A stretch of 64,000 nucleotides of DNA from Rhizobium subbaraonis (GTDB lineage Bacteria > Pseudomonadota > Alphaproteobacteria > Rhizobiales > Rhizobiaceae), in the NCBI RefSeq assembly GCF_900220975.1, contig NZ_OBQD01000002.1, positions 62,001 to 126,000 of the forward strand, in the 5' to 3' direction. Of this stretch, positions 61,159 through 64,000 are shown in pieces. The translations under genes and the position numbers were made by a program. Position 1 is the first letter of the stretch. Every line of letters starts with the position of its first letter. A model generated the notes under the pieces. The model searched no databases. It saw nothing but the letters and a program-made list of their open reading frames with translations, and was not told the origin of the DNA.

Positions 61159-63057
61159 GTGCGGACTTCGATAGCGACGGTATCCATCAGCGGAGAATTC
61201 CCGGACAAGATGGCAGCCATTGCCAAGGCCGGTTTCAGCGGTGTCGAGATCTTCGAGAACGATTTCCTGACCTATGACGCCTCGCCGCGCGAAGTGGCGC
61301 AGATGGCGCGGGACTTTGGGCTGGAGATTACGCTTTTCCAGCCGTTTCGGGATTTCGAAGGCATGCCGGAGCCGCACCGCGCCCGCGCCTTCGAGCGCGC
61401 GCAGCGCAAGTTCGACATCATGGGAGAACTCGGCACCGATCTGATGCTGATCTGCTCGAACGTGTCTCCGATTTCGCTCGGCGGGATCGATCGCGCGGCG
61501 GCCGATTTCCATGAACTGGGTGACCTGGCAGCCAAACACGGCGTGCGCGTCGGCTATGAGGCGCTGGCCTGGGGCCGCCACATCAACGACCACCGCGACG
61601 CGTGGGAAATCGTCCGCCGCGCCGATCATCGAAATGTCGGCCTGATCCTCGATTCCTTCCATACGCTTTCGCGCAAGATAGACGTCAATTCCATCCGCTC
61701 CATTCCGGGCGACAAGATTTTCATCGTCCAGTTGGCGGATGCACCGCTGATCGACATGGATCTGCTCTATTGGAGCCGCCATTTCCGCAACATGCCCGGC
61801 GAGGGCGATCTGCCGGTCGTCGATTTCATGCGTGCCGTCGCCGCAACCGGCTATGACGGTCCGCTTTCACTCGAGATATTCAACGACCAGTTCCGTGGCG
61901 GTTCCGCCCGCGCGCTCGCCGAAGACGGCCATCGCTCGCTGGTCTACGTGATGGATCAGGTCCGGCGCCTCGAACCGGATATCCGCATCGACGTGCCGCC
62001 GATGCCCGATCGCATCCAGGCCACCGGCGTATCCTTCGTCGAGTTCACGACGGCGGAGGCGGAAAAGGACAATCTGGTGACCTTGCTCAAGTCACTCGGC
62101 TTCCGCAAGACAGCCCGCCACCGCAACCGCAATGTCGATCTCTACACGCAGGCGGACATCCGCATCGTCGTGAATTCCGACGATTCCGGCGACAGCTTCG
62201 CCGGATCCTCGTATTTCGTGCATGGTACGAATGCCTATGCCTACGGCATGAAGGTGGAAAACGCGCAGGATGCGCTGGCCCGCGCCGCAGCGCTCGATGC
62301 TCCTGTCTTCTCCGAGCCGCGCCGCGCCGGTGAGACCAGCGTTCCGGCGATCCAGGGCGTCGGCAACGGCGTCATCTATTTCCTCGACGACACGCCGGCA
62401 CTCGCTTCGATATGGGACACCGAATTCACACCCGTTGACGATCCGGGCGAGGGGGACGCCGGACTGAAGCGGATCGATCATCTCGCCCAGACGACCCACT
62501 ACGACGAGATGCTGACCTGGCTTCTTTTCTATACCTCGATTTTCGAGACGCGCCGGACGCCCATGGTCGACGTCGTCGATCCGGGTGGGCTGGTCCGCAG
62601 CCAGGCCATCGAAAGCCTTTCGGCAAACGGCTTTCGCCTGACGATGAACGGCGCCGACAGCCGCAAGACCTTTGCCGGCAAGTTCCTCGCGGAGGGCTTC
62701 GGCTCCAGCATCCAGCACATCGCCTTCACCACCGACGACATTTTTGCCACCGCAGGCGCGCTGGCAGCGCTGGATTTTCATGCCCTGCCGATCTCGCGCA
62801 ACTACTACGACGACCTTGAAGCGCGTTTTGGTCTGGAACCGTCCTTCTCCGACGCTCTTCGGGAGGCAAGCATCCTCTATGACCGCGACGACAACGGCGA
62901 ATACTTCCAGATCTATAGCCGCACCTTCGGCGAGGGCTTCTTCTTCGAAATCGTCGAGCGGCGCGGCGCCTATAACGGCTACGGCGCGATGAACGCCCCG
63001 TTCCGCATCGCCGCGCAGAGAAGATTGCTCCGGCCGGAGGGCATGCCGAAGCGATAG
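61159..63057 (+). CDS. quiC: 3-dehydroshikimate dehydratase fused to HPPD-like domain (QuiC type)
   Basis: 632 residues. The N-terminal TIM barrel has metal ligands Glu134, Asp165, Gln191 and Glu239, as in Pseudomonas putida QuiC1. From about residue 285 to the end are two vicinal-oxygen-chelate modules; the second holds His (RIDHLAQ), His (IQHIAFT) and Glu (EIVERR), the iron ligand pattern of 4-hydroxyphenylpyruvate dioxygenase. It turns 3-dehydroshikimate into protocatechuate, the substrate of PcaHG encoded just upstream. GTG 61159 has AGGAGGAGAG before it; frames extending upstream into pcaB are not supported. Confidence 0.9.
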   Translation: MRTSIATVSISGEFPDKMAAIAKAGFSGVEIFENDFLTYDASPREVAQMARDFGLEITLFQPFRDFEGMPEPHRARAFERAQRKFDIMGELGTDLMLICSNVSPISLGGIDRAAADFHELGDLAAKHGVRVGYEALAWGRHINDHRDAWEIVRRADHRNVGLILDSFHTLSRKIDVNSIRSIPGDKIFIVQLADAPLIDMDLLYWSRHFRNMPGEGDLPVVDFMRAVAATGYDGPLSLEIFNDQFRGGSARALAEDGHRSLVYVMDQVRRLEPDIRIDVPPMPDRIQATGVSFVEFTTAEAEKDNLVTLLKSLGFRKTARHRNRNVDLYTQADIRIVVNSDDSGDSFAGSSYFVHGTNAYAYGMKVENAQDALARAAALDAPVFSEPRRAGETSVPAIQGVGNGVIYFLDDTPALASIWDTEFTPVDDPGEGDAGLKRIDHLAQTTHYDEMLTWLLFYTSIFETRRTPMVDVVDPGGLVRSQAIESLSANGFRLTMNGADSRKTFAGKFLAEGFGSSIQHIAFTTDDIFATAGALAALDFHALPISRNYYDDLEARFGLEPSFSDALREASILYDRDDNGEYFQIYSRTFGEGFFFEIVERRGAYNGYGAMNAPFRIAAQRRLLRPEGMPKR

Positions 63058-63063
63058 CGCGCG

Positions 63064-63996
63064 ATGAGGGAACTGACACTCAGGCAGATCGAAGTCATCA
63101 GGGCGGTGATGATCGCCGGCACCATCCAGGGTGCCGCGGATCTCCTGAATGTGTCCGCGCCCGGCATCAGCAGGCTCCTAAAGCACGCGGAGGGCGGGCT
63201 CGGCGTCCGCCTGTTCGAGCGCAAGGCAGGCATTTTCGTTCCGGCGGCGGAGGCGCAGACGATTTTCGAGATGCTCAATCTCGTCTATCGCCAGATGGAG
63301 AGCCTGAATGCGGCAGTCTCTTCGCTCCAGAAGGGACACGATTTTGCGCTCTCCATCGCTTCGGCCCCGTCGATCGCCAATTTCGTCGCCGTGCGCGTCA
63401 TTCGAACCATCCGCCAGCGCTTCCCGGATCTCAGGGTGGAACTCAACATCCTGAAGATCGAGGAGACACTGGACTACCTGCTGCTGGAGCACGGCGAAGT
63501 CGTCATCATGAGTTCGCCGGTCGACAACCCCGCGGTGCGCAACAAGCCCCTGGCGCGCGGTCGTCTGCTGGCGATCGTGCCGGAAGGCCACCCGCTGGCG
63601 GCACTCGAAAAGGTCTCCGTCCATGACCTCGCGCGCTATCCCTTCATCGGCGTCGACCCCGGCGATCCCTATGGCAGCACGCTCGCTCAGCCATTCAGGG
63701 ATGCCGGCATTGATCTGCGTCACACGGTCAGAGGGCGCTTCTCGCAAACCATCCTCGGTCTCGTGCAGCAGGGGCTGGGGGTGGCGCTGGTCGACGAATT
63801 CTCGGTCGGAACCGCCAACATTCCCGGCATCGTACGCCGCCCGCTGCAGGAGCCGGCGATGATTACCCCCTATGCCATCCACAAGCGCGGCCGCCAGTTG
63901 TCGAGTTTCGCCGAGTTTACGATCAAGTGCTTCCAGAACGAGCTCGCCGCTGCGACAGCGCGGCAGATCTGGGATCCGGCTGGACCTCCGGGATAG
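63064..63996 (+). CDS. LysR family transcriptional regulator
   Basis: 310 residues, complete (TAG at 63994-63996). N-terminal helix-turn-helix LTLRQIEVIRAVMIAGTIQGAADLLNVS, with LLKHAEGGLGVRLFERKAG, then a LysR substrate domain. The N-terminal style (RQIEVIRAVM...GAA..LN.S.P.ISRL) resembles regulators of opine/amino acid or quinate catabolism. Six bp after quiC on the same strand, it may regulate quiC; effector unknown. Confidence 0.88.
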   Translation: MRELTLRQIEVIRAVMIAGTIQGAADLLNVSAPGISRLLKHAEGGLGVRLFERKAGIFVPAAEAQTIFEMLNLVYRQMESLNAAVSSLQKGHDFALSIASAPSIANFVAVRVIRTIRQRFPDLRVELNILKIEETLDYLLLEHGEVVIMSSPVDNPAVRNKPLARGRLLAIVPEGHPLAALEKVSVHDLARYPFIGVDPGDPYGSTLAQPFRDAGIDLRHTVRGRFSQTILGLVQQGLGVALVDEFSVGTANIPGIVRRPLQEPAMITPYAIHKRGRQLSSFAEFTIKCFQNELAAATARQIWDPAGPPG

Positions 63997-64000
63997 GAAG

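Overview
The window is GC-rich, with dense, mostly overlapping operons, strong GGAGG ribosome binding sites and frequent GTG/TTG starts. Gene content (coxMSLDEF, pcaDCHGB with PcaQ, polar amino acid type ABC transporters, ExoP-like polysaccharide export) fits an alphaproteobacterium of the rhizobial order Hyphomicrobiales, probably soil- or plant-associated. The species cannot be named from the sequence alone. No tRNA, rRNA, CRISPR array, insertion sequence, integrase or replication origin was found.

Region 1 (1-7403, minus strand) is a form I aerobic CO dehydrogenase operon in the order coxC-coxM-coxS-coxL-coxD-coxE-coxF; coxF runs off the left edge. The active-site motif AYRCSFR in CoxL marks the true carbon monoxide oxidising type. 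Direct repeats between coxC and coxM look like the binding site of a LytTR regulator.

Region 2 (7899-31674) is a large surface polysaccharide locus of several divergent blocks. It encodes a glycosyltransferase fused to a polyprenyl-phosphate sugar transferase, further glycosyltransferases, a methyltransferase, a secreted beta-propeller protein, a CDP-6-deoxyhexose route (rfbF-SDR-rfbG), an export machine (Wza-like protein, Wzz-like co-polymerase, kinase-like ATPase lacking its P-loop lysine), a Wzy-like polymerase, a Wzx-like flippase, a polysaccharide deacetylase, and nucleotide-sugar enzymes of the 4,6-dehydratase/epimerase class.

Region 3 (31943-47599) is a catabolic island: a complete polar-amino-acid-family ABC transporter, two aldo-keto reductases, two TIM-barrel proteins whose metal ligands match 3-dehydroshikimate dehydratase, a Gfo/Idh/MocA dehydrogenase, an AroQ-like 3-dehydroquinate dehydratase with an altered active-site loop, short- and medium-chain dehydrogenases, an M24 hydrolase, and TetR plus two GntR/FCD regulators. 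It looks like uptake and oxidation of a cyclic polyol or quinate/shikimate-like compound. This is the best candidate for an undescribed pathway.

Region 4 (47592-52876) holds a FUSC-type membrane protein with a MarR regulator and a near-perfect 34-bp palindrome, a KefB-type K+/H+ antiporter with a small membrane partner, and a decayed SsuBC-type transporter (frameshifted ATPase, truncated permease).

Region 5 (53195-63996) holds a TIM-barrel isomerase, an orphan branched-chain/aromatic-type binding protein, an SMP-30 lactonase and a complete protocatechuate block: pcaQ with its palindromic operator, pcaDCHGB, then a QuiC-type 3-dehydroshikimate dehydratase fused to an HPPD-like domain, and a LysR gene. 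Regions 3 and 5 may connect, with dehydroquinate/dehydroshikimate-type intermediates funnelled to protocatechuate and the beta-ketoadipate pathway.
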